Below, piece by piece: positions 21,411 to 30,094 of a stretch of 57,702 nt of DNA. The stretch spans positions 47,876-105,577 of the forward strand of contig FR892005.1 of assembly GCA_000434235.1 (NCBI GenBank). The letters run 5' to 3'. How positions within the stretch are numbered: position 1 is the stretch's first letter; each line of letters opens with the position of its first letter. The notes beneath the pieces are model-generated. The model saw only the letters and a program-made list of their open reading frames with translations, was not told the origin of the DNA and searched no databases. Source of the DNA: Alistipes sp. CAG:268 (GTDB taxonomy: Bacteria > Bacteroidota > Bacteroidia > Bacteroidales > Rikenellaceae). Position numbers and translations under genes: made by a program.

Positions 21411-21748
21411 TGTTGATAATGTCGATAACTCGGCCTCCTTTCGGATTATCGACAGACGGACCGTGCTGCACGGGACAACTCTCTTCTGCGACCTGCTGCA
21501 AATCACTTCACTGTTTGCGTTGTCCACAAATGTTGAAAACCGTTATCCACATATCGACAGCCTCCGATTTTCAACAATCTGTTCCGTTTCGGGCTCCGGT
21601 CGGGCGACGAAAATTTCCGAAAACTTTTTTTGGTTTCCCGCGAAAGCCGTATATACCCGGCTCCGGTTGGATTTTCCAAATGCGGGGAGGGGGAAGTTTT
21701 CATCTTTTTTCATCGGTTATCAACAGGCTTGCCGACAGGTTATCGACC
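21353..21748. other. Candidate chromosomal replication origin (oriC)
   Basis: A ~390-bp gene-free segment between nadA and mrp. Next to the AT-rich stretch lie 9-mers close to the DnaA box TTATCCACA: 21411-21419 (TTATCAACA, minus), 21420-21428 (TTATCGACA, minus), 21446-21454 (TTATCGACA), 21520-21528 (TTGTCCACA), 21543-21551 (TTATCCACA, perfect), 21717-21725 (TTATCAACA), 21740-21748 (TTATCGACC, overlapping the mrp stop). An ATATCGACA at 21551-21559 is a further weak copy. parS-like sites lie 8 kb to the left, and hand-counted lines show plus-strand G excess rising to the right. dnaA is absent, as is common for Bacteroidota origins. Confidence 0.75.
21543..21551 (+). promoter_or_regulatory. Perfect DnaA box
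   Basis: TTATCCACA, identical to the high-affinity DnaA box, near the centre of the candidate origin. Confidence 0.75.
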
Positions 21749-22795
21749 GTTTTTCATCACCTGCTCCACCACCTTTTCGGCGATTTCGCGGTAGCTCTTC
21801 TCGACCATCGGATGGGTGGAGGCCGCCGGGCATCCCGCGTCGCTGCCCTCCATGATCGACTGTACGATGGGTATTTCGCCGAGGAACGGGACTCCGCTCT
21901 TCTCGGCCATGTCCCGTGCGCCGCCGCGGCCGAAGAGGTAGTAGCGGTTGTCGGGCAGCTCGGCCGGGGTGAACCACGCCATGTTTTCGATGACGCCCGC
22001 TACGGGAATTCCGACGTGTTCGTTGCGGAACATTTCTACGCCCCGCACCACGTCGGCTACGGCCACCTGTTGCGGGGTGGAGACGATGACTGCGGCGTCA
22101 ATCTTGAGCTCGCCGATGATCGACAGGTGTACGTCGCCCGTGCCGGGAGGAAGGTCCGCGAGCAGGAAATCGAGCGTGCCCCACCGGGTCTGGTGAATCA
22201 TCTGCTTGAGGGCGCTGACGGCCATGGCCCCGCGCCAGAGCAGGGCATCGGTGGGTTTGATGAAGAAGCCGATCGACATCAGTTCGATCTCCATCGAGCG
22301 GGCCGGGATGATCCGGTCCTCGCCATCCTCCTGCACGGCTTCGGGCAGGTAACCCTCCACACCGAACATCTTGGGTTGCGAGGGCCCGTAGATGTCAGCG
22401 TCGAGGATCCCGACGCGGTAGCCCATGTTGCGCAGGGCGACAGCCAGGTTGGCCGTGACGGTCGATTTGCCTACCCCGCCCTTGCCCGAGGCTACGGCGA
22501 TGACGTGGGCGATGCCGCCCGTGGTCGTCTTCAGCTTCGGTTCGGGACGGGGGGCGGCGCCGCCCTCCTTGATGACCACGAGCACCTCGCTGCCCGGGAA
22601 TGCCTCCTGCAGGAGCTCTTCGGCCTGTTTCTTGATCTTCAGGGCGAACGGGTCGCGCGTCTTGGCGAAGCGCAGGACCACCGTCACCTTGCCGGCCGCT
22701 GCGGCCGTATGTTCGATGAATCCGCTCGTTACGATATCCTGTCCGGTTTCGGGATGGACGATCGCCGTGAGCAGCTGTTTGATCTTTTCTTCCAT
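21740..22795 (-). CDS. Mrp/NBP35-type P-loop iron-sulfur carrier
   Basis: 351 residues: an N-terminal MIP18/DUF59 domain (about 1-80) then a ParA/MinD-like ATPase with deviant Walker A GKGGVGKST at 104-112, DADIYGPSQPKMFG, and LADLPPGTGDVHLS. Members (ApbC/Mrp) bind and transfer Fe-S clusters to apoproteins in the cytosol. The C-terminal CxxC that bridges a cluster in many homologues is not evident here. It has its own -7 element upstream and its stop codon overlaps the last DnaA-box-like motif. Confidence 0.93.
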   Translation of the reverse strand: MEEKIKQLLTAIVHPETGQDIVTSGFIEHTAAAAGKVTVVLRFAKTRDPFALKIKKQAEELLQEAFPGSEVLVVIKEGGAAPRPEPKLKTTTGGIAHVIAVASGKGGVGKSTVTANLAVALRNMGYRVGILDADIYGPSQPKMFGVEGYLPEAVQEDGEDRIIPARSMEIELMSIGFFIKPTDALLWRGAMAVSALKQMIHQTRWGTLDFLLADLPPGTGDVHLSIIGELKIDAAVIVSTPQQVAVADVVRGVEMFRNEHVGIPVAGVIENMAWFTPAELPDNRYYLFGRGGARDMAEKSGVPFLGEIPIVQSIMEGSDAGCPAASTHPMVEKSYREIAEKVVEQVMKNGR

Positions 22796-22819
22796 AATTT
22801 CACGGTATCACTTACCCGA

Positions 22820-22827
22820 CAAAGATA
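22820..22827 (-). promoter_or_regulatory. -7 element upstream of mrp
   Basis: CAAAGATA on the plus strand reads TATCTTTG on the minus strand, 25 bp before the mrp start codon. No well-placed TTTG seen. Confidence 0.55.
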
Positions 22828-22968
22828 ACGCATATTTCAGACAATAGGTAGCGTGTCGGTAAATATTTGGTCGCTTTTCCGCACTCCAGCCCCGGTCGGA
22901 TGCCCGGTCGGGCGGATCGAATTTTATCGAAAAACGATAAATTATGGTGGCGCCCGTGAAAAAAACGC

Positions 22969-22976
22969 TATCTTTG
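22969..22976 (+). promoter_or_regulatory. -7 element upstream of sppA
   Basis: TATCTTTG, 44 bp before the sppA ATG. A TATG at 22943-22946 is a weak -33 candidate. Confidence 0.5.
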
Positions 22977-23020
22977 TACTTGCCCGCATACGGCATGATT
23001 CAAATTTAATACGTTCCTAT

Positions 23021-24799
23021 ATGAATTTCATCAAGACTTTTCTGGCCGCACTCCTGGCCTTTGTGCTCGGATCGCTGGCCATCCTGCTGTTCGGGATGTT
23101 CATCCTGTTCGCAATTGCCGGTTCGATGGAGCGGACCGTTACTGTCAAGGAGGGTTCGATCCTCAGGATCGACTTCTCGGAGGTCATCAACGACGCTCCC
23201 TCGTCGGACCCGCTGGCCGGATTCGACTTCCGTACGCTGCAGTCCACGCGCCAGCTCTCGCTGCTCAAGGTGCTCCGCACGCTCGAGGCCGCGGCGGTCG
23301 ATGACCGGATCGAGGGCATCTACCTGCGCATGAACGGTACGGGCGGCGTTACGGGCACGGCCCTCATCGAGGAGCTGCGCGAGGCGATCGAACTCTTCAA
23401 GCAGAGCGGCAAGTTTGTCGTCGCCTACAACGAAACCTATTCGCAGGGGCAGTACTATCTGGCTTCGGCGGCCGACCGCATCTATCTCCAGCCCGAGGGC
23501 GGGATGGACTGGTCGGGACTTTCGACCAGCCTGATGTTCTACAAGGGTCTCTTCGACAAGCTCGACCTGAAGGCCGAGGTCTTCCGCCCGACGGTCTGCA
23601 AGTACAAGAGCGCCGTGGAACCCTATATCCTCGACCGCATGTCGGAGGCCAACCGCGAGCAGATGCAGGCGCTCGTCGATTCGATGTGGGGAACGATCGC
23701 CGAGGCTGTTGCCGCATCGCGCGGCATCGACGTGGAGCGGCTCAACGAGATCGCCGACAAGCTGCAGGTGACGCTCCCTGAGGATGCGCTGAAATACGGT
23801 TTCGTGGACGGACTCCTCTATGAGGACCAGATGAAGGAGGTCTTCGCCGAGCTGGGAGTCGAGGACGACGGCGAGGGCAACTACGATTTCGTGTCGCTCG
23901 GTGACTACGCCTCGATGGTGGGCGTGGATCTCGACAACCTCGGGGCCGACCGGGTGGCCGTCGTCTATGCCGACGGGCAGATTGTCGATGGCGAGGGCTA
24001 CGGCGATGCCGTCTACGGCAATTCGCTCGCTGCCGAACTGGCCGACGTGCGCCGCGACGAGAAGGTCAAGGCCGTGGTTGTGCGTGTCAATTCCCCGGGC
24101 GGCAGCGCCCTGGCCTCGGATGTCATCTGGCGCGAGATGGAGCTGCTCCGGGCCGAGAAACCCGTTGTCGTGTCGATGGGCTCCTATGCCGCCAGCGGCG
24201 GATACTACATCTCCTGCCCGGCCGACGTCATTGTCGCCGACCGCCTGACGCTCACCGGCTCGATCGGTGTCTTCGGCATGTTCCTCAATCCGATCGACGC
24301 GCTCAAGAACAAACTGGGCATCACGCTCGACGGGGTGAAGAGCAACGCTTCGGCCGGCATGGGCTCCGTCGAGCCGCTTACGCCTGCCCAGCGCGCCTCG
24401 ATCATGCGCGGCGTGGACAAGGTCTACGAGACCTTCACGCAGGATGTCGCCGCCGGGCGCAACCTTCCGATCGAGAAGGTGCTCGACATTGCCGGCGGTC
24501 GTGTGTGGTCGGGCAGCGATGCTCTCGGGATCGGGCTGATCGATGCTTACGGCGGACTGAAGACCGCCATTGCGCTGGCTGTGGACAAGGCCGGCCTGGG
24601 TGAGAACTTCCGCGTGGTCGAGGTCACGCAGCAGCCCAGCGGTCTGGCCGCCATGCTTTCGGCGCTCAATGTCAGCGTACGCAAGGCCTTCGTGCGCTCG
24701 GAGCTGCAGGAGCTCTTCGGCGGGTACGACCGCGTGCAGCGGCTGCTCCGCATGCAGGGCGTGCTGATGTATTCGCCCTACGAGGTCGAGTTGAGGTAA
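23021..24799 (+). CDS. sppA: Signal peptide peptidase SppA, 67-kDa type
   Basis: Inner-membrane serine protease that degrades leftover signal peptides. The ATG giving MNFIKTFLAALLAFVLGSLAILLFG (one membrane helix) is chosen over a longer open frame; 592 residues. Two tandem ClpP-like domains follow; the catalytic Lys is Lys196 in KYKSAVEPY and the Ser is Ser392 in GSYAASGGYYIS, the arrangement seen in E. coli SppA. Transcribed away from mrp. Confidence 0.95.
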   Translation: MNFIKTFLAALLAFVLGSLAILLFGMFILFAIAGSMERTVTVKEGSILRIDFSEVINDAPSSDPLAGFDFRTLQSTRQLSLLKVLRTLEAAAVDDRIEGIYLRMNGTGGVTGTALIEELREAIELFKQSGKFVVAYNETYSQGQYYLASAADRIYLQPEGGMDWSGLSTSLMFYKGLFDKLDLKAEVFRPTVCKYKSAVEPYILDRMSEANREQMQALVDSMWGTIAEAVAASRGIDVERLNEIADKLQVTLPEDALKYGFVDGLLYEDQMKEVFAELGVEDDGEGNYDFVSLGDYASMVGVDLDNLGADRVAVVYADGQIVDGEGYGDAVYGNSLAAELADVRRDEKVKAVVVRVNSPGGSALASDVIWREMELLRAEKPVVVSMGSYAASGGYYISCPADVIVADRLTLTGSIGVFGMFLNPIDALKNKLGITLDGVKSNASAGMGSVEPLTPAQRASIMRGVDKVYETFTQDVAAGRNLPIEKVLDIAGGRVWSGSDALGIGLIDAYGGLKTAIALAVDKAGLGENFRVVEVTQQPSGLAAMLSALNVSVRKAFVRSELQELFGGYDRVQRLLRMQGVLMYSPYEVELR

Positions 24800-24803
24800 C
24801 CGC

Positions 24804-24823
24804 CCGGGGGATGTGCTCCCCGG
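24804..24823 (+). terminator. Weak terminator-like hairpin after sppA
   Basis: CCGGGG (24804-24809) pairs with CCCCGG (24818-24823) over an 8-nt loop, then a short T-rich stretch. Short stem, so only tentative. The rest of the 148-bp gap holds T-rich DNA and the queD promoter. Confidence 0.45.
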
Positions 24824-24935
24824 TTCCGTTTTCCGTGCAGGCGGTCCGCTTTCAGGCGGCCGCCCGCCCCTTTTTTGTTGTGCGTTCCGGATTTTTTCCC
24901 TGCCTCTTTTATGTCGTGCGTACCGAATTTTTGCG

Positions 24936-24943
24936 TATCTTTG
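24936..24943 (+). promoter_or_regulatory. -7 element directly before queD (leaderless layout)
   Basis: TATCTTTG ends only 4 bp before the ATG at 24948. If transcription starts the usual few bases downstream, the mRNA begins at or next to the start codon. Confidence 0.55.
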
Positions 24944-24947
24944 TCGT

Positions 24948-25403
24948 ATGGCAGTAATCAGATTGATCAAAGAATTTTCGTTCGAGGCGGCCCACGCACT
25001 CGACGGGTACGACGGCCCGTGCCGCGAGATTCACGGGCACTCCTATCGGCTCTTCGTCACGGTGGCCGGGCGGCCCGTGGCCGATCCCGGAAACCCGAAA
25101 TACGGCATGGTGATGGATTTCGGCGTGCTCAAGCGCATCGTGAACGAGCAGATCGTCTCGCGCTTCGACCACGCCTTCGTCCTGCGCGACTCCGAACGGG
25201 GACGTGCCGTCCGGGAGGCCCTCGGGGAACGCTTTTCGAATATCGTCGTCGTGGACTATCAGCCCACGTGCGAGAACATGCTCGCCGACTTCGCCCGCCG
25301 CATCGCCTCCCGCCTGCCGGAAGGGGTCCGGCTCCATTCGCTGCGGCTCCACGAGACGGCCACGTCGTTTGCCGAGTGGTTCGCCGAGGACAACCCCGCA
25401 TGA
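24948..25403 (+). CDS. queD: 6-carboxytetrahydropterin synthase / 6-pyruvoyl-tetrahydropterin synthase-like
   Basis: 151 residues from the ATG of MAVIRLIKEFSFEAAHAL. The zinc ligands are His16 (AAHAL) and His29/His31 (EIHGHSY), and Cys25 is the catalytic cysteine, as in QueD. It converts dihydroneopterin triphosphate to 6-carboxytetrahydropterin in queuosine precursor synthesis. The FolE that would supply its substrate is encoded at 30.9 kb. The -7 box lies almost on the start codon. A pterin-biosynthetic PTPS role cannot be excluded. Confidence 0.9.
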   Translation: MAVIRLIKEFSFEAAHALDGYDGPCREIHGHSYRLFVTVAGRPVADPGNPKYGMVMDFGVLKRIVNEQIVSRFDHAFVLRDSERGRAVREALGERFSNIVVVDYQPTCENMLADFARRIASRLPEGVRLHSLRLHETATSFAEWFAEDNPA

Positions 25404-25448
25404 TACATTCCACGCTCCTGTGAAGGAGGCAACACACACAGCCCCGCT

Positions 25449-28319
25449 ATGAAAAAACTCTTCCTGGTAGACGCCTACGCGCTGCTCTTCAAGTACTATT
25501 ACGCCTTCCTGGGCCGCCCGATGCGCAACCGCAACGGAATGAACACCTCGGTGGTCTTCGGCTTCGTGAAGTTCCTCCGCGACATCCAGAAGCGTGAGCG
25601 CCCCGACCTGCTGGGCGTGGCGTTCGATCCCAAGGGTGGCAGTTTCCGCCGCGAGATCTTCCCCGAATACAAGGCCAACCGCTCCGAGACTCCGGAGGAC
25701 ATACTCATTTCGGTGCCCTATGTCAAGCGGGTGCTCGAAGCCATGTGCATCCCGATTCTCGAAGTCGAGGGCTATGAGGCCGACGACGTGATCGGCACCC
25801 TCTCGCAGAAGGGGGCTGCGGCCGGCTACGACGTCTACATGGTGACGCCCGACAAGGACTACGGGCAGTTGGTACGCGAACACTGCCGTATCTACAAGCA
25901 GAAGGGTTCCGACGGGGCGATCGAGATCGTGGACCGCGAGGCCATCCGCCAGAAGTACGGCATCGACGATCCGGTGCTCGTGCGCGACATTCTCGCCCTG
26001 TGGGGTGACGCCTCGGACAATATTCCGGGGGTCCCGGGCATCGGCGAGAAGACGGCCTGCAAACTGGTGCAGGAGTGGGGAACGGTCGAGCGTATCCTCG
26101 ACAACGTCGCTTCGATCAAGGGGCGGCAGGGCGAGAAGATCGCCGCATGGGGCGACAACCTCCGTCTGGCCAAGCGGCTGACGACGATTTGTCTGGACGT
26201 GCCGATCGATTTCCGCGAGGAGGAGCTCACGGTCTGTGCGCCCCACCTCGACGATCTGAAGGCGCTCTTCGCCGAACTTGACTTCAAGGCCTTCCTCAAC
26301 GATCTGGCCAACCTCGCGCCCCCCGAGCCGCTGCCCGACGGACCGCGTCAGGAGGAGCAGCGCCAGCTGGCCGAGATGGCCCGGGCGAAGTCCGCGGCGG
26401 CGAAAAAGGCCGCGCTGGCCGGTCTGGGCAACCTCTTCGGCGAGCCCGTCGAACCGCTTCGGGGTCCGGTTCCCGTTGCCGAGCTGCAGGAGGCTGCCGA
26501 CGCGATGCAGTTCCGCACGGCGCAGGATACGCCCCACGAATACCTGCTGGTGGGCGATGCCGAATCGCTCCGGCAGCTTGTCGGCGAGCTCTCCGTGCGG
26601 GACGAGTTCTGCTTCGACACCGAGACGACGGGGCTCGACATCTTCAACGACCGCATCGTCGGCATGTCGTTCGCCGTCGAACCCCACAAGGCGTGGTACG
26701 TGCCCTTCAGCGAGGAGTGCACGGCCGAATATGCAGAGATCATCCGTCCGGTATTCGAGAATCCGCGGATCGCCAAGATCGGTCAGAATGTCAAGTTCGA
26801 CCTGATGGTGCTCCGGCGGCTCGGCGTGGCCGTCCGCGGGCGCAAGTACGATACGATGATCCTCCACTACCTGCTTGACCCCGAGTCGCGGCACAACATG
26901 AACACGCTGGCCGAACGCTACCTCAACTACCGGCCCATCGAGATCGAGACGCTCATTGGCAAGGGCCAGAAGCAGCTGACGATGGATCTGGTGAATGTCG
27001 AACGCGTGAAGGAGTACGCCGCCGAGGACGCCGACGTCACGCTGCAGCTCAAGCAGGTGCTCCTGCCGATGGTCGAGCGCATCGGGCTGCACGATCTCTA
27101 CTTCGAGATCGAGGAGCCGATGATCGAGGTGCTGGCCAACATCGAGATGGCGGGCGTGCGGATCGATAGCGCGGCGCTGGCCGAATATGCCGTCGAACTG
27201 AACCGCACGATGGCCGAACTCGAGGCTGCGATCCGCACCGAGGCCGGGGAGCCGTCGCTCAACATCAACTCGACGCGGCAGTTGGGCGAGGTGCTCTTTG
27301 CGAAGATGCGTATCGCGGAGAAGCCCAAGATGACCAAGACCAAGCAGTTCTGCACCGACGAGGAGTATCTCCAGACATTCGCCCACAAGCACCGCATCGT
27401 GGACCTCATCCTCGAGTACCGCGGGGTGAAGAAGCTGCTCTCGACCTATGTCGAGGCGCTGCCGCAGTTGGTGAACCGCACGACAGGGCGCATCCACACG
27501 TCGTTCAACCAGGCCGTGACGGCTACTGGGCGTCTCTCCTCGACTAACCCCAACCTGCAGAACATCCCCGTGCGCGACGAGATGGGGCGCCGCATCCGCA
27601 AGGCCTTCATCCCTTCGGACGATGATCACCTGCTGCTCTCGGCCGACTACAGCCAGGTGGAGTTGCGCCTGATGGCCCACCTTTCGGGCGACGAGTCGCT
27701 CATCGCAGCCTTCGAACACGGCGAGGACATCCACGCCGCGACGGCCGCTCGCCTCTTCGGCAAGCCGCTCGCCGAGGTGACTCCGGAGGAGCGCCGGCGG
27801 GCCAAGACTGCCAATTTCGGCATCATCTACGGCATTTCTCCCTTCGGGCTGAGCCAGCGGCTGGAGATTCCCCGCAAGGAGGCCAAGGAGATCATCGACG
27901 GCTATTTCCGCTCCTATCCCAAGGTCAAGGAGTACATGGACCGCGTGGTGGAGAAGGCCCGCGAGGAGGGCTTCGTGGCGACGATCTTCGGCCGCCGTCG
28001 TTACCTGAACGACATCGCCTCGCACAACGCTGTGGCGCGCGGCCTGGCCGAGCGCAACGCCGTGAATGCCCCGATTCAGGGTTCGGCTGCCGACATCATG
28101 AAGATCGCCATGATCGATGTCCACCGCCGTTTCGCCGCCGAGGGCATCCGCTCGCAGGTGATCCTCCAGGTGCACGACGAACTGGTCGTGGACATGCTCC
28201 GCGAGGAGCAGGAGCAGGTCGTGCGCATCGTCACCGAGTCGATGGAGTCGGCTGCCCGGCTCAAGGTGCGGCTGGTCGCCGATGCCGGCGTGGGCCGCAA
28301 CTGGCTCGAGGCGCATTGA
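25449..28319 (+). CDS. polA: DNA polymerase I
   Basis: 956 residues with all three domains: 5'-3' exonuclease (about 1-290, e.g. EADDVIGTLSQKG and GDASDNIPGVPGIGEKTA), 3'-5' exonuclease (about 350-540), and polymerase (about 560-956) with motif A DYSQVELRLMAHLSGDE, finger helix RRAKTANFGIIYG and motif C QVHDELVVDM. The proofreading residues are intact (FDTETTG, GQNVKFD, YAAEDAD), unlike several bacterial Pol I. Acts in gap filling and Okazaki fragment maturation. Confidence 0.98.
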   Translation: MKKLFLVDAYALLFKYYYAFLGRPMRNRNGMNTSVVFGFVKFLRDIQKRERPDLLGVAFDPKGGSFRREIFPEYKANRSETPEDILISVPYVKRVLEAMCIPILEVEGYEADDVIGTLSQKGAAAGYDVYMVTPDKDYGQLVREHCRIYKQKGSDGAIEIVDREAIRQKYGIDDPVLVRDILALWGDASDNIPGVPGIGEKTACKLVQEWGTVERILDNVASIKGRQGEKIAAWGDNLRLAKRLTTICLDVPIDFREEELTVCAPHLDDLKALFAELDFKAFLNDLANLAPPEPLPDGPRQEEQRQLAEMARAKSAAAKKAALAGLGNLFGEPVEPLRGPVPVAELQEAADAMQFRTAQDTPHEYLLVGDAESLRQLVGELSVRDEFCFDTETTGLDIFNDRIVGMSFAVEPHKAWYVPFSEECTAEYAEIIRPVFENPRIAKIGQNVKFDLMVLRRLGVAVRGRKYDTMILHYLLDPESRHNMNTLAERYLNYRPIEIETLIGKGQKQLTMDLVNVERVKEYAAEDADVTLQLKQVLLPMVERIGLHDLYFEIEEPMIEVLANIEMAGVRIDSAALAEYAVELNRTMAELEAAIRTEAGEPSLNINSTRQLGEVLFAKMRIAEKPKMTKTKQFCTDEEYLQTFAHKHRIVDLILEYRGVKKLLSTYVEALPQLVNRTTGRIHTSFNQAVTATGRLSSTNPNLQNIPVRDEMGRRIRKAFIPSDDDHLLLSADYSQVELRLMAHLSGDESLIAAFEHGEDIHAATAARLFGKPLAEVTPEERRRAKTANFGIIYGISPFGLSQRLEIPRKEAKEIIDGYFRSYPKVKEYMDRVVEKAREEGFVATIFGRRRYLNDIASHNAVARGLAERNAVNAPIQGSAADIMKIAMIDVHRRFAAEGIRSQVILQVHDELVVDMLREEQEQVVRIVTESMESAARLKVRLVADAGVGRNWLEAH

Positions 28320-28356
28320 TCCCTTACTGCGGATACACCGCAAAATACAGAATACG

Positions 28357-29361
28357 ATGACGGAAGCTCCCTATGTCCCCTCGCCCGATCGCTATGCCTC
28401 GGGCATGGTCTACCGGCGGGCCGGGCGCAGCGGTGTGCTGCTGCCGGCGCTTTCGCTGGGTCTGTGGCGCAATTTCGGCACCGAACGCCCTTTCACGGAG
28501 GTGCGCCGCATGGCGCACTACGCCTTCGACCGGGGGATCGTCCACTTCGACCTGGCCAACAACTACGGTCCGCCCTATGGGACGGCCGAGGAGAACTTCG
28601 GACGGCTCATGCAGCAGTCGTTCGCACCCTACCGCGACGAGCTCTTCGTTTCGACAAAGGCCGGCTACGACATGTGGCCCGGTCCCTACGGCAACTGGGG
28701 TTCACGCAAGTACCTCATGGCCAGTCTCGACCAGAGCCTGCGCCGCATGAAGCTCGATTACGTGGACCTCTTCTACACGCACCGCTACGATCCCGAAACG
28801 CCGCTCGAGGAGACCCTGCAGGCCCTTGTGGACATCGTGCGCCGGGGCAAGGCCCTCTATGTCGGCATCTCGCGCTATCCGCTCGAGGCGGCCCGCTTCG
28901 CCTTCTCCTATCTGGCCCGGCGCGACGTTCACTGCCTGCTTTTTCAGGACCGATACAACCTCTTCGACCGTCGTCCCGAAACTTCGGGCGTGCTGTCCCT
29001 CGCAGCAGAGGCGGGGTCGGGATTCATCGCCTTTTCGCCTCTGGCCCAGGGTCTCCTGACGGGGCGTTACCTCGACGGTATCCCGCAGGATTCGCGCATG
29101 GCCGCCGGGCAGTCGCTGCGTCGTGAGGTGCTGACCGGGGAGATGCTCTCCCGGATCCGGGAGCTCGACGCACTGGCCCGCGAACGGGGACAGTCGCTGG
29201 CCGAGATGGCTCTGGCGTGGCTGTTGCGCGATGCGAGGGTTTCGTCGGTGATCATCGGGGCCAGTTCGGTGGAGCAGATCGCGCAGAACCTGCGCGCGCT
29301 ACAGAGTCCCGCCTTCTCGGACGGGGAGCTGGAGCGCATCGACGGCATCGCCCTCGGGTGA
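28357..29361 (+). CDS. Aldo/keto reductase, YghZ (L-glyceraldehyde 3-phosphate reductase)-like
   Basis: 334 residues from MTEAPYVPSPDRYASGMVYRR. NADPH-dependent TIM-barrel enzyme: FDLANNYGPPYGTAEENFGRLM (Asp and Tyr of the active site), FVSTKAGYDMWPGPYGNWGSRK (Lys), DLFYTHRYD (His), and the cofactor tail AWLLRDARVSSVIIGASSVEQI. The KAGYDMWPGPYGNWGSRKYL stretch is characteristic of the YghZ subgroup. The real substrate is uncertain. A terminator follows. Confidence 0.92.
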   Translation: MTEAPYVPSPDRYASGMVYRRAGRSGVLLPALSLGLWRNFGTERPFTEVRRMAHYAFDRGIVHFDLANNYGPPYGTAEENFGRLMQQSFAPYRDELFVSTKAGYDMWPGPYGNWGSRKYLMASLDQSLRRMKLDYVDLFYTHRYDPETPLEETLQALVDIVRRGKALYVGISRYPLEAARFAFSYLARRDVHCLLFQDRYNLFDRRPETSGVLSLAAEAGSGFIAFSPLAQGLLTGRYLDGIPQDSRMAAGQSLRREVLTGEMLSRIRELDALARERGQSLAEMALAWLLRDARVSSVIIGASSVEQIAQNLRALQSPAFSDGELERIDGIALG

Positions 29362-29386
29362 CGGTGCCTTTCGGCATGGAAAACGG

Positions 29387-29424
29387 AAAGGGAGCACCCT
29401 CCACACGGGGAGTGCTCCCTTTTT
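29387..29424. terminator. Terminator after the aldo/keto reductase gene
   Basis: AAAGGGAGCAC (29387-29397) pairs with GTGCTCCCTTT (29412-29422) and runs into further Ts; also serves the convergent minus-strand gene. Confidence 0.85.
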
Positions 29425-29443
29425 CCATCGCCTCGGAGGCGTG

Positions 29444-30070
29444 TCAGAACGAGATGCCGACGCGGATGCCGAAGTTGTTGATGTTGTCGATCGAGTAGAC
29501 CAGCAGGTCGCCGGTGTTGGTGGCATAGCCGTAGTAGAGCGCCACGTGGAAGCCCATGCGGTAGTCCGGGCGCGGGAAGATGCTGACACCCACTTCGGGC
29601 GACATGTAGAAACCCCACGTGTCGGTGTACTGCTTGATGACGTAGTAATAGGAGGACATCTGGGCATAGCAGGCTCCCATACGCATGCCTACATAGGGCT
29701 GGAAGACACTCTTCTTGAGCCAGTTGTATCGAGCCACGACGCCGAACGGAAGCTGGAACAGCGCGTGTTTCTGGTTGGTCGTCATGGCAGCGCCGTCACC
29801 CAGCTGGAGCGTTTGGCGCGAGATGTCCTCGAGGTTGGTCTGGTACGAGATGAAGGGACCGACGGTCAGGGCCGGCGTCACGAAGTAGCCGCCCTCGAAG
29901 TTCATGCCCCACCCCGAAGCCTTGTCCGCGAACTTGTCGCCCAGGGGAACCCCCATCTGCCAGTCGATGTTCACGTAGGAGTTCGGGAAGAGCTGCGCCT
30001 TGCCCGGCAGGGCAGCAACGAGCAGCGCGGCACACAGGATAACGGTTTTCAAGTGTCTATACGTTTTCAT
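29444..30070 (-). CDS. Small outer-membrane beta-barrel protein
   Basis: 208 residues from MKTYRHLKTVILCAALLVAALPGKAQ (signal peptide). The rest alternates hydrophobic and polar residues in short amphipathic strands with aromatic belts, ending VGISF with a C-terminal Phe, as in OmpW/OmpA-type 8-strand barrels. It lies 24 bp downstream of the DUF4136 lipoprotein gene, probably co-transcribed. No specific function recognised. Confidence 0.8.
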   Translation of the reverse strand: MKTYRHLKTVILCAALLVAALPGKAQLFPNSYVNIDWQMGVPLGDKFADKASGWGMNFEGGYFVTPALTVGPFISYQTNLEDISRQTLQLGDGAAMTTNQKHALFQLPFGVVARYNWLKKSVFQPYVGMRMGACYAQMSSYYYVIKQYTDTWGFYMSPEVGVSIFPRPDYRMGFHVALYYGYATNTGDLLVYSIDNINNFGIRVGISF

Positions 30071-30094
30071 ATTCGGTCGTATTTTCGGGTTCAA

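Noticed and set aside
21413..22828. 471-codon open frame across the origin candidate and mrp
   Set aside because: Most of it is antisense to mrp, and its start lies in the DnaA-box region; no family similarity.
24909..28343. 1144-codon open frame antisense to polA
   Set aside because: High-GC codon bias leaves the antisense frame open; the polA frame has complete family motifs, while this one has none.
29543..29548. CACGTG core as another parS site (also at 31243 and 40641)
   Set aside because: Only the 6-8 bp core matches; outer GTT/AAC bases are missing, and all lie in coding sequence.
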